Below the pieces are notes generated by a model. The model was not told the DNA's origin and ran no database searches. It saw nothing but the letters and a program-made list of their open reading frames with translations. 64,000 bases of DNA, taken from positions 36,049,888 through 36,113,887 of the forward strand of contig NC_087065.1 in assembly GCF_963678635.1 (NCBI RefSeq), given 5' to 3'. Position 1 is the stretch's first letter. The number at the start of each line of letters is the position of its first letter. The position numbers and the translations under genes were made by a program. Positions 1 through 9,138 of this stretch are shown here, in pieces. Source of the DNA: Symsagittifera roscoffensis (taxonomy: Eukaryota > Xenacoelomorpha > Acoela > Convolutidae).

Positions 1-1
1 C

Positions 2-2101
2 GAAGCAGAGTCGTCTAGCCCACTCAAGGTGGATTACGGCCTGGCGGCAAGGACAGCGCTGCAGAATGTCAAACAGGACCTAGCCACGAAAGAAGTGGAG
101 CAATGGGTAAGGTCGGAACTGGAGAGCACAGATCTTCGGGAAAGGTTTAATGTTCTGGGTAAAACGACAAAAGTAGAAGACGAAGAGGAACCCAGGAAAC
201 AGGGACTAAAACTGAACGTTATATCTGGTAAGACTTTCGGCATGACGAAGGAGGGGACCAAAATAATGTCCATCATCTCAGTCGCAGGGCACCAGGTGGT
301 CAAGAACTTGAGTGAACCATCCGAGATTACACTAGTCCACCTGGACATCTATGCCGACTACCTGAAGGAGAAAGATCCCAAACTGGACTCCAGGGCAGTG
401 CGAGCGCTGCTCACAACGGGAGGTCCGAGGCTGATGAAAGTGGACGGACATTATATCGATGCCCATGGCCCTTACCCGATCCTAATGAATGTGGATGGCA
501 ATAATATCTACAGGAAAGCTCACATAACTGATGCGAACGATCAGATTGGCCGGATATACATTGGTCAAGAGGAGGTGAAGGTTAGACGGATCGGACACAA
601 CGCGATGCTCGAACAAGATGCGGTGCATATAGGTTGCGAGGCCAATCTGGCCGCACACGTTCTGGATGTGCAAGGCAGACAACTTTCAGTAAAGGGACTG
701 CTAGACACGGGAGCAGTGGTTAGTGTCATGCCAGTCAAAACTTGGACCGACATGGGTTTCGAGAGGTCGGATCTCATACCGACAAACATCAGGTTGGCAG
801 CGGCCAATCAGGGAGCGATCTATGTGAGTGGACAAACCCCGATCATTTCACTGCAGCTCGGAGGAAGACATCTTTGGATGAGCTTCCTAGTAGTGGAGAA
901 CTTGGACGAATCCGATCAGTTCATCTTAGGAAGGGATTTCGTTCGCAACTTTGACGTCACGATCGATCTCAATGACGGGTTGATTAGGATCAAGGATCCT
1001 GAGAGAAAGTATGAAAAGAGACCCCTTAATAGGATCTTAATTAACCAGGCCAAGGTGCCGATTTTTCTGGATCGAAAAGTTAGATTAAAACCAAACCAAG
1101 CCGTAGTAGCGACGTTTAGGATGAGGAACTTGAATGAACTCAGCAATGACAGACAGGTATGTCTGGTACCAAATCCAAACAGTAAAAGCTCGGTTATTTT
1201 AGGAAGAAGCTTCTCACTCACTCAGAGCGGACTATGTGTGAGTGTGTTATTGAACACAGAAGCAACAACAGTGACAATACAGAGGGGACAGAAACTTGGC
1301 TACGCTTTGCCTCTGAACACAGACTTTCAGAGTGTGGAGAACTTGAAAAAGTTTGATGTAACTAAATGTCCATTGCATGCGAACCAAGAATGTATAATGA
1401 GGAGAGCGAATGAATTGAAATCTTCTAGGAAATTGTTTTCAATGAAGTCGGAAACAGATGATGGGCTGTCTAGTTGTTCCAACTTTCCTGGGAGGCCGAC
1501 GGAGGCAGAGTTAGCAGCGAATAAACCTGCCTTACCTGAGATAGAACATCTGAAGGGTAAAATATCAGACAAGGAACTAGATTCGCTCAGAGCGGTGCTA
1601 AATTGGAACGCAGACGTTTTTTCGAAGCATAAGGCCGACATAGGTTGTTGCAATTTTGTAGAACACGAGATTGAGATAGAAGAGGGCTCGGTACCTCATA
1701 GCGAAGGGGCGAGAAGAATGACCCCAAACAAGTCAGAAGCGTGTAGGAAGGAGATCGAGATGTTAATGGAGTACGACATGATCAAGCCGTCGAAGTCCCC
1801 ATGGGCTTGTGGCGTGGTCATGGCGAAAAAGAAAGAGGGACAACTCAGATTTTGTTGTGATTTCCGTTATCTGAACGCAGTGACTATAAAGGACGCATAC
1901 CCGATTCCCCGCACCGATGAGAGCCTATCCAAGCTGGGAGACGCGAAGTTCTTCACGACGTTGGATTTGGGCTCCGCGTTCTGGCAAGTGCCACTCAGAA
2001 AGCAAGATCGAGAGAAAACAGGCTTCGCGTGTGAGCTGGGATTAATCCAGTGGAAGAGGATGCCATTCGGATTGTGCAACGCGACCGCCACATTCCAGTG
2101 A
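2..2101 (+). pseudogene. Pol part 1: aspartic protease and N-terminal reverse transcriptase
   Basis: The frame is open through the left window edge; the GTG at 29 is not a real start. About 200 residues of unknown gag-pol linker come first. A retropepsin follows, with the LLDTG active site near base 700 and the ILGRDF flap-like motif near 930. A long spacer leads to the RT, with its N-terminal palm, the motif-A aspartate in TTLDLGSAFW (about 1960-1990) and the MPFGLCNA motif. An in-frame TGA at 2099-2101 stops translation within the conserved FQ-LM junction of the RT palm; the next codons continue the RT in the same frame. This is a single nonsense mutation, consistent with a C-to-T change, so the copy should not make a full polymerase without readthrough. 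Confidence 0.9.
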
Positions 2102-2104
2102 CTG

Positions 2105-4477
2105 ATGGCCCAGGCACTCACGAGCGTCACTAAGAAATACGGGAATCTCATCATGTGTTATGTCGATGATGTCATGATTGCAACACCAACCTTAGAAGAC
2201 CACATAGAGAGGTTGGAGGAGGTGTTCTCTTGCATGAAGCAGGCGGGTCTGAAATGTAAACCATCTAAGTGTGAAATCCTCAGGGATTCCATAAAGTATC
2301 TGGGCCGCCTGGTTGACAAACATGGAGTGAGACCAGATCCCGAAGCGGTTGAAGCGGTGCTGACCTGGAAGGCACCTAAGACAGATACACAGCTGATGAG
2401 TTTTTTGGGATTCGCTAATTATTATCGAGAGTTCATCAAGGGGTATGCTGACAAAATATACCCCATGCAGAGGTTGATGAGAAGCAAGGGCAAAAAGTTC
2501 ACCTGGACTGATGAGGCGCAAGTTTCATTTGAAAACATCAAACTCGAACTTTGCGAGGCACCGGTCCTCGGCATGCCGACAGAGAAGGGGATGTTCGTGC
2601 TGGACACGGATGCATCAGTGGTTGCGATATCGGGCATACTTCACCAGGAGCAGGAGTGGAACGGGAGAACAGTTCTTCGTCCGATAGCCTACGGGAGTAA
2701 AGTCCTGAGTGATACTGAAAAGAAGTACGGCGCACCAAAAGCGGAGATGTTTGCGGTGATCACTTTCGTGGAAAAATACAGGGCCTACTTGGGGAGTGCT
2801 CCCTTCAAGTTACGTGTGGATAATCGTGCCCTTGCCTGGCTGAAAACCTATTCGATGGACCAAAGTTATATTGGTCGTTGGATCGTGCGCCTCGATGGAT
2901 ACCACATGATCATAGAGCACCGCACCCGTGACAAGCATCAGAACGCAGATAGCCTCAGTAAAAAGACAGAATTTTATGAGCGCCTCGAGGATAAACAGGC
3001 TAACCAATCAGAGATCAAAGACGGGTTTTCCTTTCTGGACAAAGAAACATACGACAAACTGCCACTTACTAGGTGGTTAGACAAGTCAGGGCATCCTATA
3101 CCCGGACACCCTGACCTTCCAGTGGAGACGGCCGCGGAGATAAAGCTTTTAGCCAGAGGCGAGCCCGTTCCGTTGGATCTGCTAGTTCGATCCAACTTGG
3201 TGCAGCAAGAACTTACCAGATTAGGTATAAACAGCATGGCTCTATTGAACAGGACGGTGAACGTGGCGCCGGACGTCATGGGAAAGCTCCGTGACTTGTT
3301 GGACAGGGAAGTGGATAGGCATGATCGTGAATGGATGGAGACCATGCAGCGGTTGACTGTCACCGAGAGAACAGAGAAGAGGCCAGTGTCCATTCGCAGC
3401 CGAGGCGTTGAACGGGATTGCAGGTCGATTGTCAACCAGCTGGTGAGCTCGATGCCGAAGGAGGTCTTGTTGAGAACTTCGTTCACTGAAGATGGAACAC
3501 TGAATCAGAACCAAACTACTGAGGAAGTCAGGATCAGGTCGAAATCTAGCTTCACGAGGAGAGTGCATTTCACGGATGCAAAAGAAGAATACGAGCCGAG
3601 CCCAGATTGTTCGTCCGTGGACGAGACAATGTCCGGGGAGTCTGATACCTTCGAGCCAGTCAAGGACGACTCGTCTGAGGAGTCAGACACCTTTGAGCCC
3701 GTGCAGGACGACTTGTCCGGGGAGAGGTTGACGAGACCACCTAGGGACAGAATTTTGTCCGGGGAGTCGAGAAACATCTCAGACAACTTGGAATATGATG
3801 TTGAGGAATCAGTCGACTCAAGTGTTGACTCGAGGCCCCAATCCTGGGACAACACGTCTGAAACAACTTCCAATTCCGATATGTCAGAGATCGCAATCCA
3901 CTCCTTATTGGTAGACTGGAAGAAGCAGCGTGGGCTGGACCGAGAAACACATCAGGATCCAGACAGGGACAGATACACCTCAGATGAAGAGGGCACTGTG
4001 GTAGATAATGCCGCAGACGAGCTCGAGCTGATAGCAGTTTCGAAACGCCCAACCAGATTGCTGCCACATGGTACGGTCGTCCGTACCAATCTGGAACCAT
4101 CTGTGCAGGAAGCTACGCCTTTGAAAAAGATATGGTGTGTCAAGTTGATGGACGATGCTCATGCTCCGGAGATAATGAGTGGGCAAATGAACGTGGTAAA
4201 GACGTATTTGAAAGCCAGGTACAGGCTGTCGGATCTCCTAAGGGCTCAACGAAATGATAGAATGACGAGCAGTCTGAAGAGATGGATCGAGAATGGAGCA
4301 CCTGACAAGGGAGACTTAGAAGAAGACAGCTACAAGATCTTGAAGCAATTCTACCTGAAGCGAAACGACTTGTTGTACCTGAATAAGGACGGAATTGTTG
4401 CCTGCAAGCGAAAAGAGGAGGACAAGGTCCTCTATAAATACAACTCAATAGTTTTACCACAGTTGTACCAGACCTAA
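2105..4477 (+). pseudogene. Pol part 2: RT catalytic core, RNase H, acidic linker
   Basis: This continues the same frame after the TGA. It carries the RT catalytic YVDD (about 2159-2170), the thumb with SFLGFANYYREF, then a Ty3-type RNase H with VLDTDAS, the AEMFAV glutamate, and the aspartate in HQNADSLSK (about 2940). After RNase H (about 3000) come some 480 residues before the integrase zinc finger. They are rich in Asp, Glu and Ser, with repeated SGES and SDTFEPV modules at 3630-3770. This linker is much longer than usual for Ty3/gypsy. The frame ends at TAA 4475-4477, just before the integrase zinc-binding module, which continues in the same frame. Confidence 0.9.
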
Positions 4478-5720
4478 TTGCTCTTTCGCTCACATGATCA
4501 GATGGGCCATCAAGGCGTGGACAAAGTGTATAACAGGATACAGAAACCATTCGAATAGCCGGGATTGAAAAAGGCTTGTGAGAAGTGGATCGCCGCATGC
4601 CTGCCATGTCAGCAGGCGAAGGATCCCAGGAAACTAAGGTTCCCCCTACAGTCAATAGAGTCGTCAGGTTTCAACGAAGTGGTGCAAATTGATCATCAGA
4701 AGATCTGCATGACCGCAACGGGCTATAATCAGGTGCTGGTAAAGATCGACCATTTTAGGAAGTATGCGGAAGCAGCACCCTGCATGACAGCATCGGCGGA
4801 AGAAACATGTGATCATTTGATAAATGTGTGGATAGCGAGGCATGGCTGCCCCATCACGTTCCAATCGGACAATGGCAAAGCATTCGTGGGTGATCTCACG
4901 AAGGAATTGATGAAAAGGTCGCAGGTAGCGCAGGCCCACTCGACCACTTATCACCCGCAAACGAATGGCCTAGTCGAGAGGCAAAACCGCACACTGGTAT
5001 CCATGCTGAGAGTCTACTGCTCGTTTTACATGGATGACTGGGACAAGCACTTGCCGCAAGTGATGGGTGCTTACAACAGCACGGAGCATTCCACCACGGG
5101 AATAAGTCCGCACATGATGTTAACGGGTCATGAAAAAGCGCTCCCGTTGACGTTTTTCTACCCTGAATATGAGGGGAAGAGGACAGCACCGCAGACGTAC
5201 GTGCGGGATGTTATTAGAAGACAGCAGGACCTCAATGACTTATGCAGGAGGAATACGCAACAGGCGCAAATTAGACAAAAAAGGAGGTTTGATAAAAGGA
5301 CAGCTGATGCGAAAGCCTACTCAGTTGGCGACTACGTTTGGGTGTTCCAGGAAGTGGTTCCATCAAAAGGAACCAAGAAATTATTTAAAAAAATGGCGTG
5401 GTCCATTTCAGATAACAGAAGTGCACCAAGGAGGTCGTTTTTATCGATTGAGCACTGGAAGAGCAGCTCATTATGAAAACATCAAACCACACAATGCCTC
5501 GTCAGAGGATTGGTGCATCCCAGCGGACATGCAAGAGGGAGACTATTTGATAGTGGATCCTGCTTGTGAAGTGAATGAAAGGGGTACTCGCGACAAAAAC
5601 GACGGGAATGAGGTGGTGGACGATTGCGACCTACCACTGGACCTCGAGTTGACCGAGCGAGCAGAGGTGGACGATGAAACTCTACCTTATGCCGAGGAAG
5701 ACTGGGACTGCCCGGAATAA
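4478..5720 (+). pseudogene. Pol part 3: integrase
   Basis: The frame after TAA 4475-4477 encodes the integrase zinc-binding module: a His pair near 4490-4515 and the Cys pair in CLPCQQAK near 4600. A second in-frame stop, TAG at 4556-4558, splits it. The catalytic core has all three acidic residues: Asp in QIDHQK (about 4690), Asp in QSDNGKAF (about 4868) and Glu in GLVERQNR (about 4976). At the A7 run 5387-5393 the frame shifts by one base. The downstream frame continues with the GPF-type module (WRGPFQ), an ENIKPHN motif and an acidic tail to TAA 5718-5720. A one-base indel in the homopolymer is the simplest reading; the sequence does not resemble a typical -1 slippery site. Confidence 0.85.
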
Positions 5721-5762
5721 ATCGAAATTGACAAAGGAATACAGCCTGACTTTCCTCTCACT

Positions 5763-6842
5763 ATGGAAACACGCCAGAGCAAGAGAGGAAAAAACGAGAA
5801 GAAATACAATCCGTACGGCGAGGATTTCGTCGTAGACAGGATAGTTGTAAGTGATGTCATGGACTCGCTAGTGGGACTGGACGAAGTGGCGATGCTAGAA
5901 GAAATCGACTTGGTGAATGATGTGGATCAAGATTGGATCGACGATCGATCAGAACCGGAAGTGGAGTTCGAACCAGAAGCGGAACAGACTCATGAGCAAG
6001 AACTAACGAACTTGCGCGTACTCGAATGGCTCCATGATCTGCCGACAGATCCAAAAGAGACGATCCTGACGATTCAGGACGTCGATAAAGACGGCATCAA
6101 ATACATCAGTCATGACAATACCGAGTCCAACTGGGTCGCCCCAGATGGTCCTCTACGTGTTCCACAATCCAACCTCGATCTCCTAGACTTTGGGCGATCG
6201 ACGGGGACGTCGATGGATATTTTTGTCCGGGGAGTGGGGGTAGGACTCACCCACACCAAAAATCTGATAATAAAAAAATTGAAATCGGCAAGAGAAACCG
6301 GAGAACTAGAGACAGAGGGCGAGAATGCTAAAAAACCACCTTTTGGACGAATCTTTGAATCGTATTTTGATCTACCGAACCATTATTCGAACAATATCGT
6401 CATAACGGACAGCGATTTCGTACTCACGGAAAGCACGTGCGCCATAGCGATAACCGCGGACGTAAGCTTCAAAACAGCACTAGCGGCTGACTTCAAAAGA
6501 GAGTATAAGAATGTCGAGTTTTTATGGAAACAGAGGCCTGGTGTGGGAGGGATGATGGCGCTGCCCCCTGTTGCATCACAGATACCAGGGAAATATTTGT
6601 GTTTCCTGGTTACCAAGGCCACTGATAGGCAACACGTAGATCCAAAGAGCTTGGTATTGGCCTTGACTCGACTTAGGGATTTTTTGGTTGAGAGAGGAGT
6701 GACCTCTCTCTCGTTGCCAGTATACCATCCTAATAGGGGAAAGCTACATCCGAGAGAGTTGTACGCACTTGTACATGTGATATTTTCAGAGACTGACATA
6801 GAAGTTTACTTACATAAAAAATACTATCTGAGCATATGCTGA
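5763..6842 (+). CDS. Macrodomain-containing accessory ORF of the retroelement
   Basis: An uninterrupted 359-residue frame begins with ATG 42 bases after the pol stop. Residues 1-60 are basic then strongly acidic; 60-190 are unassigned. Residues about 205-350 read like a macrodomain of the ALC1/TARG1 class: an N-terminal strand, a segment matching the loop and helix before the central strand, then GKYLCFLVTKATDR, a helix, and GVTSLSLPVYHP leading into FSETDIEVYLH. This order, spacing and final strand resemble OARD1/TARG1, which binds and hydrolyses ADP-ribose esters. The lysine of the VTK segment aligns with the TARG1 catalytic lysine. The position of its catalytic aspartate, in the loop after the SLP strand, appears to be Gly, so hydrolysis is doubtful and ADP-ribose binding is the safer guess. 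The assignment is by eye only. A macrodomain behind gypsy pol is unexpected. Confidence 0.6.
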   Translation: METRQSKRGKNEKKYNPYGEDFVVDRIVVSDVMDSLVGLDEVAMLEEIDLVNDVDQDWIDDRSEPEVEFEPEAEQTHEQELTNLRVLEWLHDLPTDPKETILTIQDVDKDGIKYISHDNTESNWVAPDGPLRVPQSNLDLLDFGRSTGTSMDIFVRGVGVGLTHTKNLIIKKLKSARETGELETEGENAKKPPFGRIFESYFDLPNHYSNNIVITDSDFVLTESTCAIAITADVSFKTALAADFKREYKNVEFLWKQRPGVGGMMALPPVASQIPGKYLCFLVTKATDRQHVDPKSLVLALTRLRDFLVERGVTSLSLPVYHPNRGKLHPRELYALVHVIFSETDIEVYLHKKYYLSIC

Positions 6843-7317
6843 GAATTGCGCTCGGCGATAAGTGGTTTTTATTAAGTTACTCGATAAGAATGAGAGTCAA
6901 GTTTTAGATTAGGTTAGGTTTTAGTTACAGTATTAGGGATTATGTTTTTATCTGATAGTATAGGCGTGTGATGTTTTTGTGTTTATGTGTTATGTTATTG
7001 TTATGATATGTTTTATGTTTTGTGTCATAAAAGGCCTGGGGTACTCCAGGTCATCAAGGTGACAGCGCTCATTCGTGCTACTCTGAAAAAGATAAAGGTG
7101 GACAATCCACCTTGGTGCTAAATTTTTAAATCAGAATTAAGAAGAGTATTTCAATGGAGAGTTTTAAAGAGTTGAATGATGTTGTATCCAAAAATGATGG
7201 TTTTAAGTCGCGACTTGTTTTTTAGATCTTGATTGATCAAAAATTGTTTATTGAATCCATTGAATCGAAACGAGACAGGAAGACACTACACGACAGCAAG
7301 AATCAACACGATAAGAA
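6843..7317 (+). promoter_or_regulatory. 475-base non-coding gap between accessory ORFs, with hairpins
   Basis: No coding frame is visible. The first half is T/G-rich (TTTTATGTTTTGTG-type runs, 6900-7030). A short stem lies in CCTGGGGTACTCCAGG near 7036-7051, and a perfect 8-bp stem with a 3-base loop, AAGGTGGA-CAA-TCCACCTT, at 7095-7113. The leader before ATG 7318 is A-rich. In a retroelement such a gap between ORFs is unusual. It could hold an internal promoter, a splice acceptor or an internal ribosome entry signal for the SGNH ORF. This is inference from position; no specific signal is recognised. Confidence 0.35.
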
Positions 7318-9036
7318 ATGGGTGATACGAACGAACTCATGGAATTCCTCTCAGCGAGTCTAGTAGCGACTCTAGACGAGATCTATCAGCGGCTGATCGA
7401 TTGTGATTTCACACGAGAAGACCCGGGGCTGGCGATGTTTGTGGTCGCGCTCGTCAATGCATTAGGACGAGAGGGTCGAGGGAATCGCCCTACGGAAGTC
7501 GTGTTGATGTTGGCCTTCGGTGAGTCTGGGACCCGAAATCGACTGATGAGATGGAGGCGTGGAGAAATGTCTGGCCACGACCTGGCTCGTGAGCCAGGAC
7601 TAGGCGAACAGAGGGACCACCGGCTAGGTGAGATGCCCTTACCAGTCCAACCGGCGCAGCCACTCATCGGAGCGAAGAGACAACGTGATGGGCCAGGCCC
7701 GTCACATTCGGTCGACTCCCCTACAGCTGCTCCTCCTTCGAAGAAAGTGAGGGTGAGTGAAATAGAGATCCAGACGTCGGAGACGATCGAGACGCTGGAA
7801 AAGAAGGAGAAAGATCAGAGCGAGCTGTGTGCCAAACTCCAGGAGTATAGGGCAATAGCTCGAGAAAGAGACGAATGGAAGAAGAAGTACGAAGATCTAC
7901 AGGTGGCTTATAAGGAGGATGAAATAAAGCACCTGAAGGAGCTGTATATGGCGAAGGTGAGCCAAGCGTCACCGGAAGTTCTGGCGAGCATGAGATCCTC
8001 GGAGGGATCCAACGACACACGCCCCGGGACAACAGCCCAGGAGCTGTGTGTATCGAGAGGGCCCGAGGTTCTGGATTTACGTGCATCGAGAGAGCCCGAG
8101 GCTCTTCAGCAGACACGACTGTCTGCTTCTAGTCAAAGGTTCACGATACCAGACCCTTCTGACACTTACCTCGCTCCTCAGTTCCAAGAATTGTTCAACC
8201 AAGTGGCCAGAGCAACGATGGATGAGATCAGCCGAACCACTGGACGGACATTGGGTAGGATCGTTCCTTCCCAGCGTCGTGATCAGTCATCTAATAGCTC
8301 GGAGCGAGCACCCCACACGATAGTGCCCTCGGGGACTACGCATGGCAGAACCTATCAAAAGTCCCGCGTGATAGATATTAGGAAGAATCTGATGACACGG
8401 CACCAGTTCACGCAAGTAGCTGCGGAGCATCCTCGAGCCTGCCTGAATGACATGAGCTGGAACCCCGCTACGAGCGACCAGGTGATTCCCCCAGGGAGTC
8501 GCCACCTGATCATAGGAGACAGTTTGGTGAGGGATCTGAATGAGATCTTTGTCTATGGTCAGACGACCACTTTGTCCTTTGGAGGAGCTTCAGTGGCTCA
8601 GGTCATCAAGATGATGGAATTCCAAAGCGAGGATCACCTGGATACGTTGGTGATAATGCTAGGAACTAACGACGTCTCGAGAGCCCCAGTGACTCCCGAG
8701 TGCAAGTGGGAGCCTCTGCTGGTATGCCTCCTGAATGAACTGAAGGAGAAGTACATGCCCAGGTTTGTGGTGCTGTGCACGATACCACAAAACCCGCTGG
8801 TGGGCACCACAGTAGCAGATTTCATGAATGGCAACGTGACTCGGTGGAACGAAATGATCCGTAACTTGGTGAGAAACAACCCTGGCGAGTTGCGACTTCT
8901 GGATCTCGAAAACACGCTGCGCATGATTGATCATATTGCGCTTACCAGAGATGGGATACATTTCAACACCCAACGAGGGAGACACTGGATGAATGATGTA
9001 TTTCAGACGCAATTGAGGGAAATGGAGCAGGAGTAG
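7318..9036 (+). CDS. SGNH/GDSL-type hydrolase ORF of the retroelement
   Basis: An intact 572-residue frame starts at ATG. Residues 1-95 are a helical N-terminal region. A basic, proline-rich stretch follows (AKRQRDG, PSKKVRV: a possible nuclear localisation signal). Residues about 145-215 form a charged coiled coil; 220-380 are low complexity with a duplicated short module (SRGPEVLDLRA / SREPEALQQ). Residues about 395-560 are an SGNH hydrolase: block I IIGDSL with the Ser near 402, block II FGGASV, block III LGTNDV with the Asn near 451, and block V DGIHFN with Asp 545 and His 548. All four catalytic blocks are present, so it could be an active esterase or deacetylase. Esterase domains are known in ORF1 of some CR1-like LINEs; one behind gypsy pol is unusual. 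Substrate unknown. Confidence 0.8.
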   Translation: MGDTNELMEFLSASLVATLDEIYQRLIDCDFTREDPGLAMFVVALVNALGREGRGNRPTEVVLMLAFGESGTRNRLMRWRRGEMSGHDLAREPGLGEQRDHRLGEMPLPVQPAQPLIGAKRQRDGPGPSHSVDSPTAAPPSKKVRVSEIEIQTSETIETLEKKEKDQSELCAKLQEYRAIARERDEWKKKYEDLQVAYKEDEIKHLKELYMAKVSQASPEVLASMRSSEGSNDTRPGTTAQELCVSRGPEVLDLRASREPEALQQTRLSASSQRFTIPDPSDTYLAPQFQELFNQVARATMDEISRTTGRTLGRIVPSQRRDQSSNSSERAPHTIVPSGTTHGRTYQKSRVIDIRKNLMTRHQFTQVAAEHPRACLNDMSWNPATSDQVIPPGSRHLIIGDSLVRDLNEIFVYGQTTTLSFGGASVAQVIKMMEFQSEDHLDTLVIMLGTNDVSRAPVTPECKWEPLLVCLLNELKEKYMPRFVVLCTIPQNPLVGTTVADFMNGNVTRWNEMIRNLVRNNPGELRLLDLENTLRMIDHIALTRDGIHFNTQRGRHWMNDVFQTQLREMEQE

Positions 9037-9138
9037 AGGGCGACCAGTTCTCTGGCTCGGACCAGCGCAACGACTGGAGGAAGTAGAATAAGGGTAAGCG
9101 TGCCCGAATCCCTCGTCGACCGCCTAGGGCCCTTGGCA

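Noticed and set aside
2099-2101. TGA as a readthrough or selenocysteine codon
   Set aside because: It sits inside the RT palm, and other stop types (TAA, TAG) also interrupt pol; decay explains all of them.
5387-5393. Programmed ribosomal frameshift in integrase at A7
   Set aside because: The shift needed is +1 and the context is a plain homopolymer within a conserved domain; with three nonsense codons in the same gene, an indel is simpler.
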